A stretch of DNA of 64,000 nt from Hydrogenophaga sp. BPS33 (GCF_009859475.1 NZ_CP044549.1:2232001-2296000), one strand, 5' to 3'. Positions 1-9,286 are shown, counted from the first letter of the stretch. The notes: generated from the letters alone by a model not told the origin. A program made the numbers and translations.

Positions 1-588
1 GACCATGCCACGGTGGCTGATGTAGATCTCGGTGCCCCCATTGGCGGTGCGCTCCAGGCGGGTGCGGAAGCGGTCGCGCTCACCGGTGGAATACAGGCTG
101 TCGAACACCTTGCCGATGGTCGATCGGATGAAGTCTTGCGGCAGCTTGGCGCGGTTCTCGGCCCAGTCGGTCTCCATGATGCCCAGGGACTCCTGGTCGA
201 GGTCGAGCAGGAAGCCGTTCTCTTGCCAGAAGTCGCGCAGCGGTGTCCAGAGCTTGTCGGCGGGGCGGTCGACCACCAGCCAGCGCTGGCTGCCCGCGCG
301 CTCGATGCGCACGTCGCCAATGGTGGTGGCCGCGGTGGTCGCGGCGGTGGCCTGCGACGGCTGGCTGGTCTGGTAGCCGCTGGCCGTGACCACGCCGCCG
401 GGCACGGTGTAGCGCGAGTCGCGGCTGAGCTGGGTCAGGTCGGGCGGCACGTCCAGCGTGCTGCCGCGCTGGGCGCTCTTGTAGTCGATCTTGTCCTCTT
501 GCAGCATCGAGCAGCCCGCTGCGAGAACGGTCGCGGTGGCCAGCAGGCCGATTCGGGTGAAGGTCGGGATCGGGTGGCGAATGGACAT
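1..588 (-). CDS. bamC: Outer membrane assembly lipoprotein BamC (C-terminal part outside window)
   Basis: This is a component of the BAM complex, which inserts beta-barrel proteins into the outer membrane; it is anchored to the inner leaflet as a lipoprotein. The start at 588 gives a basic N-terminus, a hydrophobic stretch and a lipobox (LAAGC, lipidated Cys near residue 26), then the BamC-type segment with DKIDYKS and LDVPPDLTQL, and later a helix-grip-like region with RWLVVDRPADKLW. About 196 codons are present and no stop is reached, so the gene continues beyond base 1. It lies 52 bases downstream of dapA on the same strand, the usual dapA-bamC order in proteobacteria, so co-transcription is likely. 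The family assignment is firm; only the C-terminus is unseen. Confidence 0.9.
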   Translation of the reverse strand, partial: MSIRHPIPTFTRIGLLATATVLAAGCSMLQEDKIDYKSAQRGSTLDVPPDLTQLSRDSRYTVPGGVVTASGYQTSQPSQATAATTAATTIGDVRIERAGSQRWLVVDRPADKLWTPLRDFWQENGFLLDLDQESLGIMETDWAENRAKLPQDFIRSTIGKVFDSLYSTGERDRFRTRLERTANGGTEIYISHRGMV

Positions 589-640
589 GTTGGGGAGGCT
601 CGTTGGAAACGGAGAAAAGAAGACGCGCGGTGAGACAGCG

Positions 641-1540
641 TCAGGAAAGCAGGCCGCTGGCGCGCAGCGCCGCTTCCACGGCGGGCACGAGCGAGCGCGT
701 CATCGGCGTCATCGGCAGGCGCATGGCCTCGTTGCACAGACCCATGCGCGACATCGCCCACTTCAGCGGAATCGGGTTGGCTTCGACGAACAGGTTCTTG
801 TGCACCGGCATCAGCTGGTACTGGATGGCCATGGCACGCTTCACGTCGCCCGCGATGGCCGCGGCGCACAGTTCGCTCATGAGGCGCGGTGCGATGTTGG
901 CGGTGACGCTGACGTTGCCCTGGCCGCCGCACAGCATGAGCGCCACGGCGGTCGGGTCGTCGCCCGAGTAGACCGAGAAGCCCTTGGGCAGGTCGTGGAT
1001 GAGCCACTGCGCGCGCTCGATGTTGCCGGTGGCTTCCTTGATGCCGACGATGCCCGGTACCTGCGCCAGGCGCAACACGGTGTCGTGCGCCATGTCGGCC
1101 ACGGTGCGGCCGGGCACGTTGTACAGGACGGTGGGCAGATCGCCCACGGCTTCGGCGATGGCCTTGAAGTGCTGGTACTGGCCCTCTTGCGTGGGCTTGT
1201 TGTAGTAGGGCACGACCTGCAGCTGGCAGTCGGCGCCCACGCTCTGCGCGAAGCGCGCGAGCTCGATCGCCTCGGCCGTGGAGTTGGCGCCGCAACCGGC
1301 CATGATGGGTACGCGCCTGGCGCCGTGCGTTCGCGCCTGTTCGACCGAGACGCGAATGATCTCGCAGTGCTCTTCGACATTGACGGTGGGCGATTCGCCG
1401 GTGGTGCCGACCACGCCGATGCAGTCGGTGCCTTCGGTGATGTGCCAGTCGATCAGCTTGCGCAGCGTGGGGTAGTCCACGCTGCCGTCTTCGTGCATGG
1501 GCGTGACCAGGGCCACGATGCTGCCGGTGATGGGTGTCAT
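641..1540 (-). CDS. dapA: 4-hydroxy-tetrahydrodipicolinate synthase
   Basis: DapA condenses pyruvate with L-aspartate semialdehyde, the first committed step of the diaminopimelate/lysine pathway in the cytoplasm. The 299-residue length is typical for this TIM-barrel aldolase. Near the N-terminus [15 protein letters not shown] and [10 protein letters not shown] are the class I aldolase signature containing the Thr pair of the active site; [12 protein letters not shown] supplies the catalytic Tyr; GIKEATGN supplies the Schiff-base Lys; YSGDD follows. The start is the first ATG that leaves the conserved [11 protein letters not shown] intact. bamC lies directly downstream on the same strand. Nothing is anomalous. 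Confidence 0.97.
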   Translation of the reverse strand: MTPITGSIVALVTPMHEDGSVDYPTLRKLIDWHITEGTDCIGVVGTTGESPTVNVEEHCEIIRVSVEQARTHGARRVPIMAGCGANSTAEAIELARFAQSVGADCQLQVVPYYNKPTQEGQYQHFKAIAEAVGDLPTVLYNVPGRTVADMAHDTVLRLAQVPGIVGIKEATGNIERAQWLIHDLPKGFSVYSGDDPTAVALMLCGGQGNVSVTANIAPRLMSELCAAAIAGDVKRAMAIQYQLMPVHKNLFVEANPIPLKWAMSRMGLCNEAMRLPMTPMTRSLVPAVEAALRASGLLS

Positions 1541-1612
1541 AGATTGAGACTTGAATTTTGAGCGTCCACCAGTGGCCCCACGTGGGCACGGCCGGCGCGC
1601 GAACCTTGCATT

Positions 1613-2203
1613 CTACCCAGCGGTGTCGAGGCGAAACCGTGGGGGCGGGGCGGGCGTTCCGGGCCGTTTTCGCACCGCCGCCAGCCGCTGGACGAAGCGT
1701 TCGGGACGGTCGCAGAAGCCATCCTCGTAGGCGACCACGTGCAGACCCGTGAAGGCTTGTAAAAGTTCGCCGGGTTGCAACAGGAAGTCAGGGCGCGAGG
1801 GCTTGCCGACGGTTTCGTTGCCGCTGGCAAAGGTTTCGTACAGGAGCACGCCACCGTCGGCCAGGCTGTTGCGCAAGGTGGGCAGCAGTGGGCGCCACAG
1901 GTAGTTCGTCACCACCACCAGATCGAAGCGCTCGTCCTCGAAGGGCCAGGGCCCGTTTTCGATGTCCGCCTGCACGATGCGCGCGCCCGCCTGCGCCAGC
2001 GGCAGCGTGCTCGCGATGGCCTCGGGCGAGCGGTCGACCCCGGTGACGGGGTGGCCTTGCGCGTGCAGCCAGTACAGGTGGCGCCCCGGTCCGCAGGCCA
2101 CATCGAGCACACGCCCACCGGGAGCGGCCAGGTGGTGCCAGCGCTGGATCCAGGAAGAGGGTGGGTGCAGGGGCTGTGCAGGCTGGATCGCCGTCTTCAT
2201 CAT
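1613..2203 (-). CDS. Class I SAM-dependent methyltransferase
   Basis: A 196-residue Rossmann-fold methyltransferase. Motif I is VLDVACGPGRHLYWL (about residues 33-47); the acidic residue that would bind the ribose lies in GVDRSPEA; motif II-like VQADIENGPWPF and a post-motif FDLVVVTNYLWRPLL follow. This resembles the TehB/UbiE-like small methyltransferases; the substrate cannot be told. Its ATG shares one base with the stop of the upstream micro-ORF (TGATG) and a GGAG ribosome site lies inside that micro-ORF, so it is translationally coupled to the MFS-micro-ORF operon. TehB-like tellurite resistance is possible, but key residues cannot be judged by eye. Confidence 0.85.
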   Translation of the reverse strand: MMKTAIQPAQPLHPPSSWIQRWHHLAAPGGRVLDVACGPGRHLYWLHAQGHPVTGVDRSPEAIASTLPLAQAGARIVQADIENGPWPFEDERFDLVVVTNYLWRPLLPTLRNSLADGGVLLYETFASGNETVGKPSRPDFLLQPGELLQAFTGLHVVAYEDGFCDRPERFVQRLAAVRKRPGTPAPPPRFRLDTAG

Positions 2204-2334
2204 CAGAAGCAGCTCCAGAGCTGGTCTGCCAGGCTCACCAGGAAATCGGGCCTGTGGTAGAGCGCGAAGGTGGCCAGCAAGGCCGCCATGACCGCGGCCC
2301 AGGCCAGCAGGTGCAGGGCGCGGCTGCGGTTCAC
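2203..2334 (-). CDS. 43-residue single-pass membrane micro-protein
   Basis: This short frame starts with GTG inside the stop of the MFS gene (GTGA, 4-base overlap) and ends in a TGATG overlap with the methyltransferase, so it fills the operon exactly. The product has a basic start (VNRSR), one hydrophobic segment of about 20 residues (LLAWAAVMAALLATFALY) and a short polar tail ending DQLWSCF. Coupled start and stop on both sides argue for real translation. No family is recognised; a helper or regulator of the transporter is only a guess. Confidence 0.5.
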   Translation of the reverse strand: MNRSRALHLLAWAAVMAALLATFALYHRPDFLVSLADQLWSCF

Positions 2335-3572
2335 GCGGCCGCCCCCACGCGCTGCGGCGCGCGAACGATGGGCGTCTCGCGCACCGGCAGGTTGATCAAG
2401 CCGGCGAACACACCCAGCGCGATCGACAGATACCACACGATGTCGTAGCTGCCGGTCTGGTCGTACAGCACGCCGCCCAGCCACACGCCCAGGAAGCTGC
2501 CGATCTGGTGGCTGAAGAAGATGAAGCCGCCCAGCATGGACATGTGGGCCACGCCGAAGATCTGGGCCACCACCGCGTTGGTGGGCGGCACGGTGGAGAG
2601 CCACAGCACGCCCATGACGGCGGAGAACACATACACGCTCATGGGTGTGAGCGGCACGATCAGGAACACGCTGATCGCGATGGCGCGCGCGAAGTAGATG
2701 AACGCCAGGATGTGGCGCTTGGCCAGACGCTGGCCGAGCGTGCCGGCGGCGTACGTGCCGATCACGTTGAACAGGCCGATCAGCGCCAACGCGTAGCTCG
2801 CCACCTGGGGCGACAGGCCGTTGTCCTTGAGGTAACTGGGCATGTGCACGCCGATGAACACCACCTGGAAACCACAGACGAAATAACCGGCCATGAGCAA
2901 CTGGAAGCTGCGGTAGCGAAAGGCTTCGCGCAGCGCCTGCGCGATGGTCTGTTCCCGTTGCGCCGGCGCGCCCGCGGCGAAGCCCGGTTCGCGCAGGCCC
3001 ATGGCCAGCGGCACGACCAGCAACACCACCAGGCCCAGCACCAGCAGCGCCTGCTGCCAGCCGATGCCGCTGATGAGCCAGCCTTCGACCGGCACCATGA
3101 GGAACTGGCCGAAGGAGCCGGCCGCCGCCGCCACGCCCATGGCCCAGGAGCGCTTCTCGGCCGGGATCTGCCGCCCGATCACGCCATAGACCACGGCATA
3201 GGTGGTGCCGGCCTGCGCCGCGCCGATCAGCACGCCGGTGGTCAGCGCGAACGTCAGAGGGGTGGTGGTCAGCGCCATGCCGGCCAGGCCCAAGCCGTAG
3301 AGCATGGCGCCGACGACCAGCACGCGGAAGGCGCCGAAGCGGTCGGCCGCCATGCCGGCGAAGATGCCGCACACGCCCCAGGAGAGGTTTTGCAGCGCCA
3401 GGGCGAAGGCGAAGTTCTCGCGCGTCCAGCCCTGGGCCTGGGTGATCGGTTGCAGCCACAGGCCAAAGCCGTGGCGGATGCCCATGGAGAGCGTGACGAT
3501 CATGGCGCCGCACACCAGCACCTGCGCGGCGGACAGGCGGGGTGGCATCGGAGAGAGGGGGCTGGTCGGCAT
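2331..3572 (-). CDS. Major facilitator superfamily transporter
   Basis: A 413-residue inner-membrane secondary transporter with about 12 predicted helices. MFS signatures include GMAADRFGAFRVLVVGA between helices 2 and 3 and a second-half equivalent near GTLGQRLAKRHIL. The open frame extends upstream to 3749, but the start at 3572 (MPTSPLSP) fits because helix 1 (VLVCGAMIVTLSMGI) begins about 20 residues later and the longer version would run into the parE start region. It looks like the monocarboxylate/oxalate-formate branch of MFS, with no clear substrate. It is divergent from parE across a 161-base region with a LexA-like palindrome, and is followed by the micro-ORF and methyltransferase with overlapping stops and starts. 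Confidence 0.88.
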   Translation of the reverse strand: MPTSPLSPMPPRLSAAQVLVCGAMIVTLSMGIRHGFGLWLQPITQAQGWTRENFAFALALQNLSWGVCGIFAGMAADRFGAFRVLVVGAMLYGLGLAGMALTTTPLTFALTTGVLIGAAQAGTTYAVVYGVIGRQIPAEKRSWAMGVAAAAGSFGQFLMVPVEGWLISGIGWQQALLVLGLVVLLVVPLAMGLREPGFAAGAPAQREQTIAQALREAFRYRSFQLLMAGYFVCGFQVVFIGVHMPSYLKDNGLSPQVASYALALIGLFNVIGTYAAGTLGQRLAKRHILAFIYFARAIAISVFLIVPLTPMSVYVFSAVMGVLWLSTVPPTNAVVAQIFGVAHMSMLGGFIFFSHQIGSFLGVWLGGVLYDQTGSYDIVWYLSIALGVFAGLINLPVRETPIVRAPQRVGAAA

Positions 3573-3610
3573 GCGGGAACTGTAGCGAAGACCGATGGGC
3601 TTTGCCTGTC

Positions 3611-3641
3611 GCGGGCATGCCGCGCCCGCTTGATTTTTTTT
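3611..3641 (+). terminator. Rho-independent terminator-like hairpin upstream of parE
   Basis: GCGGGC and GCCCGC (3611-3616 and 3624-3629) form a stem with a 7-base loop, followed by TTGA and a run of eight T. Read on the plus strand this is a textbook intrinsic terminator, yet no plus-strand gene ends here. It could stop antisense transcription coming through the MFS start and insulate the parE promoter. Confidence 0.6.
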
Positions 3642-3692
3642 GCCACCAATGATGAAGCCCGCGCATCGCTCGCCCGTGGAGAGATGCAAGGT

Positions 3693-3708
3693 CTGTATTT
3701 GCATACAG
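3693..3708. promoter_or_regulatory. LexA (SOS) box-like palindrome
   Basis: CTGTATTTGCATACAG has perfect 6-base arms and fits the LexA pattern CTGT-N8-ACAG of gamma- and betaproteobacteria. It covers the likely -35 region of parE and sits between the divergent MFS gene and parE. If functional it would place one or both under DNA-damage control. Confidence 0.55.
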
Positions 3709-3725
3709 TCTTCGGGACATACAAT
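3698..3725 (+). promoter_or_regulatory. Likely sigma-70 promoter of parE
   Basis: TTTGCA (3698-3703), a 16-base spacer and TACAAT (3720-3725). Transcription would begin around 3731-3733, at or next to the parE ATG at 3734, and the bases before the ATG (CCGCCCCC) hold no Shine-Dalgarno sequence. The message may therefore be leaderless. Confidence 0.5.
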
Positions 3726-3733
3726 CCGCCCCC

Positions 3734-5704
3734 ATGGCGACCCAAACACCCAACGAATACTCCGAAGGCTCGATCCGCGTCCTCAAGGGGCTGGAGCCGG
3801 TCAAGCAGCGGCCGGGCATGTACACCCGCACCGACAACCCGCTGCACATCATCCAGGAAGTGCTGGACAACGCGGCCGACGAGGCCCTGGCCGGCCACGG
3901 CAAGAAGATCAAGGTCACGCTGCACACGGACCACTCGGTGAGCGTGGAAGACGACGGGCGCGGCATCCCGTTCGGCCTGCACCCGGAAGAGAAAGCGCCC
4001 GTGGTCGAACTGGTGTTCACCCGCCTGCACGCGGGCGGCAAGTTCGACAAGGGCAAGGGTGGCGCGTACAGCTTCTCGGGCGGCCTGCACGGCGTGGGGG
4101 TGAGCGTGACCAACGCGCTGTCCACCCGCCTGGAAGTGACGAGCTTTCGCGAAGGCCAGGTGGCCAAGCTGGCGTTTGCGGCTGGCGACGTGGTCGAGCA
4201 ACTGGTGGTCGTGCCCAAGGGGGCAGACGATCGCAAGCAGGGCACCACGGTGCGTGCCTGGCCCGATGCGAAGTATTTCGAGTCCGCCGCGCTGCCCATG
4301 GGCGAGCTCACCCACCTGCTGCGCAGCAAGGCGGTGCTGATGCCGGGCGTGAGTGTCACGCTGGTCAACGAAAAGACCAGGGAAACGCAGGCTTGGCTCT
4401 ACAAGGGTGGCCTGCGCGATTACCTGCAGCAAACGCTCAATGGCGAACCCGTCATTCCCCTGTTCGAAGGCGAAGGCTTTGCCGACAGCGGGCACGACAG
4501 CTTTGCCGAAGGCGAGGGCGCGGCCTGGTGCGTGGCCTTCACCGAAGACGGCCAGCCGGTGCGCGAGAGCTATGTGAACCTGATTCCCACCAGCGCCGGC
4601 GGCACGCACGACAGCGGCCTGCGCGACGGCCTGTTCCAGGCGGTCAAGAGCTTTATCGAGCTGCACGCGCTGCTGCCCAAGGGCGTGAAGCTGCTGCCCG
4701 AAGACGTGTTCGCGCGCGCCAGCTATGTGCTCAGCGCCAAGGTGCTCGACCCGCAGTTCCAGGGCCAGATCAAGGAGCGCCTGAACTCGCGCGATGCCGT
4801 GCGCCTGGTCGGCAGCTTCGTGCGCCCGGCGCTCGAACTGTGGCTTCACCAGCACGTGGACTACGGCAAGAAGCTGGCCGAACTCGCCATCAAGGCCGCG
4901 CAGTCGCGGCAGAAGGCGGGGCAGAAGGTCGAGAAGCGCAAGGGCTCCGGCGTGGCCGTGCTGCCCGGCAAGCTCACCGATTGCGAGAGCCGCGACCTGG
5001 CGCACAACGAGGTGTTCCTGGTCGAAGGCGACTCGGCTGGCGGCAGCGCCAAGATGGGCCGCGACAAGGAATCGCAGGCCGTGTTGCCGCTGCGCGGCAA
5101 GGTGCTCAACACCTGGGAGGTCGAGCGCGACCGCCTGTTCGCCAACACCGAAATCCACGATATCTCGGTGGCCATCGGGGTCGACCCGCACGGCCCCAAC
5201 GACTCACCCGACCTGAGCGGCCTGCGCTATGGCAAGGTCTGCATCCTCTCCGACGCCGACGTGGACGGCTCGCACATCCAGGTGCTGCTGCTCACGCTCT
5301 TCTTCCGCCATTTCCCCAAGCTCATCGAAGCCGGCCATGTGTTCGTGGCCCGCCCGCCGCTGTTCCGCGTGGACATTCCCGCGCGCGGCAAGAAGCCGGC
5401 GGCCAAACAATACGCGCTGGACGAAGGCGAACTGCATGCCATCCTGGACAAGTCCGCCAAGGACGGCGTGGCACCCGAGAAGTGCCAGATCAGCCGCTTC
5501 AAAGGGCTGGGGGAAATGAACGCCGAACAGCTGTGGGACACCACCCTCAATCCCGACACGCGCCGGCTCATGCCGGTGGTGCTCGGTGCGGTGGACTTTG
5601 CCGGCACCGAAGCGCTCATCACCAAGCTGATGGGCAAGGGCGAAGCGGCTTCGCGGCGCGAACTCATGGAGTTGCACGGCGACTCCGTCGAGGTTGACAT
5701 CTGA
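3734..5704 (+). CDS. parE: DNA topoisomerase IV subunit B
   Basis: ParE is the ATPase subunit of topoisomerase IV, which decatenates daughter chromosomes. The 656 residues show the GHKL ATPase (EVLDNAADEALAG, DDGRGIPFG, SGGLHGVGVSVTNALS), the transducer domain, and a Toprim domain with EGDSAGGSAKMGRD, LRGKVLN and the metal-binding DADVDGSHI. The length without the long GyrB insertion, and the directly following parC, favour ParE over GyrB. The start is MATQTPNEYSE; no ribosome site is visible ahead of it. parC starts 15 bases after the stop, so the two form an operon. Regulation may involve the palindrome at 3693-3708. Confidence 0.96.
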   Translation: MATQTPNEYSEGSIRVLKGLEPVKQRPGMYTRTDNPLHIIQEVLDNAADEALAGHGKKIKVTLHTDHSVSVEDDGRGIPFGLHPEEKAPVVELVFTRLHAGGKFDKGKGGAYSFSGGLHGVGVSVTNALSTRLEVTSFREGQVAKLAFAAGDVVEQLVVVPKGADDRKQGTTVRAWPDAKYFESAALPMGELTHLLRSKAVLMPGVSVTLVNEKTRETQAWLYKGGLRDYLQQTLNGEPVIPLFEGEGFADSGHDSFAEGEGAAWCVAFTEDGQPVRESYVNLIPTSAGGTHDSGLRDGLFQAVKSFIELHALLPKGVKLLPEDVFARASYVLSAKVLDPQFQGQIKERLNSRDAVRLVGSFVRPALELWLHQHVDYGKKLAELAIKAAQSRQKAGQKVEKRKGSGVAVLPGKLTDCESRDLAHNEVFLVEGDSAGGSAKMGRDKESQAVLPLRGKVLNTWEVERDRLFANTEIHDISVAIGVDPHGPNDSPDLSGLRYGKVCILSDADVDGSHIQVLLLTLFFRHFPKLIEAGHVFVARPPLFRVDIPARGKKPAAKQYALDEGELHAILDKSAKDGVAPEKCQISRFKGLGEMNAEQLWDTTLNPDTRRLMPVVLGAVDFAGTEALITKLMGKGEAASRRELMELHGDSVEVDI

Positions 5705-5719
5705 TTTTTCTGAGCATCC

Positions 5720-8074
5720 ATGTCCGATCTGAACAACCCTGAACTGCCGCTGTCCGCGCCCGACGACGACGGCCTGAACCTGGCGAACTACGCGCAACGC
5801 GCCTACCTCGAATACGCCCTCTCGGTGGTGAAGGGCCGTGCCCTGCCCGACGTGTGCGACGGCCAGAAGCCGGTGCAGCGGCGCATTCTGTACAGCATGG
5901 ACCGCATGGGTCTGGGCTTCAGTGGGCCGAACCGCAACACCGCTGCGCGCCCGGTGAAGAGCGCGCGCGTGGTCGGCGACGTGCTCGGCCGTTTCCACCC
6001 CCACGGCGACCAGGCCGCTTACGACGCGCTGGTGCGCATGGCGCAGGACTTCTCCCAGCGCTACCCGCTCATCGATGGCCAGGGCAACTTCGGCTCGCGC
6101 GACGGTGACGGCGCGGCGGCCATGCGTTACACCGAAGCGCGCCTGTCCAAGATCACCACCTTGCTGCTCGACGAGATCGACGAAGGCACGGTGGACTTCG
6201 TGCCCAACTACGACGGCTCCACGGTCGAGCCCAAGCAGTTGCCGGCGCGCCTGCCGTTCAACTTGCTCAACGGTGCTTCGGGCATTGCCGTGGGCCTGGC
6301 CACCGAAATCCCCAGCCACAACCTGCGCGAAGCGGCCGATGCCTGCGTGGCCCTGGTGAAGAACCCCAAGCTCACCGACGAAGAACTGCTCGCCATCCTG
6401 CCCGGGCCCGACTACCCCGGTGGTGGCCAGATCATCAGCCCGGCGGGCGACATCGCCGACGCCTACCGCACGGGCCGTGGTAGTCTCAAGGTGCGCGCGC
6501 GCTGGAAGATCGAAGACCTCGCGCGCGGCCAGTGGCAACTGGTGGTCAACGAGTTGCCGCCCGGCGTGAGCACGCAGCGCGTGCTCGAAGAAATCGAAGA
6601 ACTCACCAACCCCAAGGTGAAGGCCGGCAAGAAGGCCCTCACGCAGGAGCAGACGCAACTCAAGGCCAGCATCCTCATGGTGCTCGACGGCGTGCGCGAC
6701 GAGTCCAGCAAGGACGCGCCGGTGCGCCTGGTGTTCGAGCCCAAGAGCAGCCGCATCGAGCAGCAGGAGCTCATCACCGCGCTGCTGGCGCACACCAGCC
6801 TGGAAACCTCGGCGCCGATCAACCTCACCATGATCGGGCTCGACGGCCGGCCGACGCAGAAATCGCTGCGGCAGATGCTCGTGGAGTGGATCGAATTCCG
6901 CCAAGGCACCATCACCCGACGCTCGCAGCACCGCCTGACCAAGGTGCTCGACCGCATCCACATCCTCGAAGGCCGGCAGCTGGTGCTGCTCAACATCGAC
7001 GAGGTGATTCGCATCATCCGCAACAGCGACGAGCCCAAGGCCGCGCTGATCGAACGCTTCAAGCTCAGCGACCGCCAGGCCGAAGACATTCTTGAAATTC
7101 GCTTGCGCCAGTTGGCGCGCCTGGAGGCGATCAAGATCGAGCAGGAGTTGAAGGAACTGCGCGAAGAGCAGGGCAAGCTGGAAGACATCCTGGCCAATCC
7201 AGGCAGCTTGAAGCGCCTGATGGTGAAAGAGATCGAGGCCGATGCCAAGACCTTCGCCGACGAACGCCGCACGCTGATCCAGGCCGAGAAGAAGGCCGTG
7301 GCCGAGATCAAGGTGGTGGACGAACCGGTGACGGTGGTGATTTCCAGCAAGGGTTGGGTGCGCGCGCGCACCGGCCATGGCCACGAGGCCGCCAGCTTCG
7401 CCTTCAAGGCCGGTGACGGCCTGTACGGCACCTTCGAATGCCGCACGGTAGACACGCTCATCACCTTTGGTAGCAACGGCCGCGTGTACACGGTGCCCGT
7501 GGCGAGCCTGCCCGGCGCGCGCGGAGACGGGCAGCCCATCACCACGCTGATCGAGCTGGAAAGTGGCACGCAGCCGCTGCATTACTTCGCCGGTCCGGCC
7601 AACGCTGCCGTGCTGCTCAGCAACAGCGGCGGCTATGGCTTCCTGGCCACGGTAGAGAACATGACCACGCGCCAGCGCGGCGGCAAGACCTTCCTCAACC
7701 TGGGCGAGGGCGAGTTGCCCTGCGCCCCTTCGCACGCGGCCTTCGGTTCGGGTGGCGCGCCGCTCGTGCCCGCCACGCACGTGTGCTGCGCGTCCACCGG
7801 CGGGCGCATCCTCACCTTCGAAATCGGCGAACTCAAGATGATGGAGAAGGGCGGCCGGGGCCTGATGCTGATCGACCTGGACGCCAAGGACACCTTGGCC
7901 GGCGCGGTCGCCTACACGCGCAGCGTGAAGATCGAGGGCATCGGACGCGGCGGCAAGGAGCGCGACGAAACGCTGGAGATCCGCAGCCTGAACAACGCGC
8001 GCGCCGCGCGTGGCCGCAAGGGCAAGGCGGCGGACCTGGGCTTCAAGCCCAACCGCATCACGCGGGTGGAGTAG
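5720..8074 (+). CDS. parC: DNA topoisomerase IV subunit A
   Basis: ParC is the DNA-breaking subunit of topoisomerase IV. The 784-residue protein has the winged-helix/tower breakage-reunion region with [19 protein letters not shown] and the active-site Tyr in [11 protein letters not shown] (Tyr137), a long coiled-coil stretch (about residues 440-520) and a C-terminal beta-pinwheel with repeated blades ([32 protein letters not shown]). Blade content is below GyrA level and no GyrA-box is evident, in line with ParC. At the positions matching E. coli ParC Ser80 and Glu84, the main quinolone-contact residues, this protein has Gln98 and Asp102. It is co-transcribed with parE. Confidence 0.96.
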   Translation: MSDLNNPELPLSAPDDDGLNLANYAQRAYLEYALSVVKGRALPDVCDGQKPVQRRILYSMDRMGLGFSGPNRNTAARPVKSARVVGDVLGRFHPHGDQAAYDALVRMAQDFSQRYPLIDGQGNFGSRDGDGAAAMRYTEARLSKITTLLLDEIDEGTVDFVPNYDGSTVEPKQLPARLPFNLLNGASGIAVGLATEIPSHNLREAADACVALVKNPKLTDEELLAILPGPDYPGGGQIISPAGDIADAYRTGRGSLKVRARWKIEDLARGQWQLVVNELPPGVSTQRVLEEIEELTNPKVKAGKKALTQEQTQLKASILMVLDGVRDESSKDAPVRLVFEPKSSRIEQQELITALLAHTSLETSAPINLTMIGLDGRPTQKSLRQMLVEWIEFRQGTITRRSQHRLTKVLDRIHILEGRQLVLLNIDEVIRIIRNSDEPKAALIERFKLSDRQAEDILEIRLRQLARLEAIKIEQELKELREEQGKLEDILANPGSLKRLMVKEIEADAKTFADERRTLIQAEKKAVAEIKVVDEPVTVVISSKGWVRARTGHGHEAASFAFKAGDGLYGTFECRTVDTLITFGSNGRVYTVPVASLPGARGDGQPITTLIELESGTQPLHYFAGPANAAVLLSNSGGYGFLATVENMTTRQRGGKTFLNLGEGELPCAPSHAAFGSGGAPLVPATHVCCASTGGRILTFEIGELKMMEKGGRGLMLIDLDAKDTLAGAVAYTRSVKIEGIGRGGKERDETLEIRSLNNARAARGRKGKAADLGFKPNRITRVE

Positions 8075-8119
8075 GGAGGGTATCTCGGTCACGCCGGGCT
8101 CATTCACACCTCCCAAGCC

Positions 8120-9226
8120 ATGGCTCGGTCTCCCACGCTGAACGAACTGCGCCGCTACGCGATCGCGCGCAGCCTGTTCAAGCCGGTCACGTTGCCGGCC
8201 GCGATCCGCCGGCTCGGCTTCGTGCAGGCCGACCCGATGCGCGCGCCGGCCCGTGCGCAAGACCTCATCCTCTTGCAGCGCGTGAACGGCTACCGGGCCG
8301 GCGACCTGGAGCGCCGCTATGAGCGCCTGGGGATCGAAGAAGACATCTTCGTCAACTACGGTTTCGTGCCGCGCGGCATGCTGGCCTCGCTGCACCCGCG
8401 CACGCCGCGCCGACCCTGGGACGCGGCCACGGAGCAGCAGGCCCGCGAGGTATTGGCCTATGTGCAGGAGCGGGGCACGGTGCACCCGCGCGAGGTCGGC
8501 GAAGCCTTTGCGCACCATGGGCGCATCCCGGGGTACTGGGGCGGCGAGCTCAACGCCAGTACCCGCCTGCTGGAACGCATGCACCAGTATGGTTGGTTGC
8601 GCGTGCGCCGCCGAGAGGCGGGCACCCGCGTGTACGAAGCCATGGCGCACGCCGAACAGGACGAGAGTCCATCGGCGCGGCGCGCGCGCGCCGAGGCCCT
8701 GGTCGACGCCATCGTGGCGCTGTACGCGCCGATCCCCGCACCCAGCCTGGGTTACCTGGTCACCTTGCTGCGCTACGGTGCGGCCCACCTGTCCGGCGAA
8801 ACCCGTGCGGTCGTGAAGGGCGCTCGCGAGCGCTATGGCCATGCGGTGGTCGACGGCACCACCTGGTTCTGGCCGGCGGATGAAAACCCGGCCTCGCGCC
8901 GCCACCAGCCGGGCGAGGGCGTGCGCCTGCTCGCCCCATTCGATCCCGTGGTGTGGGACCGGCGGCGGTTCGAAATGCTGTGGGGCTGGGCGTACCGCTT
9001 CGAGGCCTATGTGCCTGCCGCCAAGCGCACCATGGGGCACTATGCCTTGCCGGTGCTGTGGGGCGAAGCGATGGTGGGCTGGGCCAACCTGCGGCTGGAG
9101 CGCGGGCAGTTGCGCCACGAACTGGGGTTCGTGGCATCGCGCCCGCGCGATGTTGGTTTTCGCCGCGCGCTGGACGAGGAGTTGGCGCGCTTTGAGATTT
9201 TCTTGTCCCGAGAGGCCGCCGCCTGA
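8120..9226 (+). CDS. YcaQ/AlkX-like winged-helix DNA glycosylase
   Basis: A 368-residue member of the HTH_42 family (COG3214), whose characterised members remove crosslinked or bulky alkylated bases from DNA (AlkZ in Streptomyces, YcaQ in E. coli). The N-terminal winged helix (LNELRRYAIARSLF) is followed by RLGFVQADPMRAPARAQD, whose Q-A-D matches the QXD catalytic motif of the YcaQ clade, not the QXQ of AlkZ. Later features are ARGLRLLAPFDP-like GVRLLAPFDPVVWDRRR and WGWAYRFEAYVPAAKR, both typical of the family. It follows parC after 45 bases on the same strand, placing a repair enzyme beside topoisomerase IV. The biochemical role is inferred from the motif only. Confidence 0.85.
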   Translation: MARSPTLNELRRYAIARSLFKPVTLPAAIRRLGFVQADPMRAPARAQDLILLQRVNGYRAGDLERRYERLGIEEDIFVNYGFVPRGMLASLHPRTPRRPWDAATEQQAREVLAYVQERGTVHPREVGEAFAHHGRIPGYWGGELNASTRLLERMHQYGWLRVRRREAGTRVYEAMAHAEQDESPSARRARAEALVDAIVALYAPIPAPSLGYLVTLLRYGAAHLSGETRAVVKGARERYGHAVVDGTTWFWPADENPASRRHQPGEGVRLLAPFDPVVWDRRRFEMLWGWAYRFEAYVPAAKRTMGHYALPVLWGEAMVGWANLRLERGQLRHELGFVASRPRDVGFRRALDEELARFEIFLSREAAA

Positions 9227-9286
9227 GCGCAGGTGGTCGGCGCCGGGTGCAGATGTTGTGAACGAAGTGAAGCAGGTGACGTGAAG

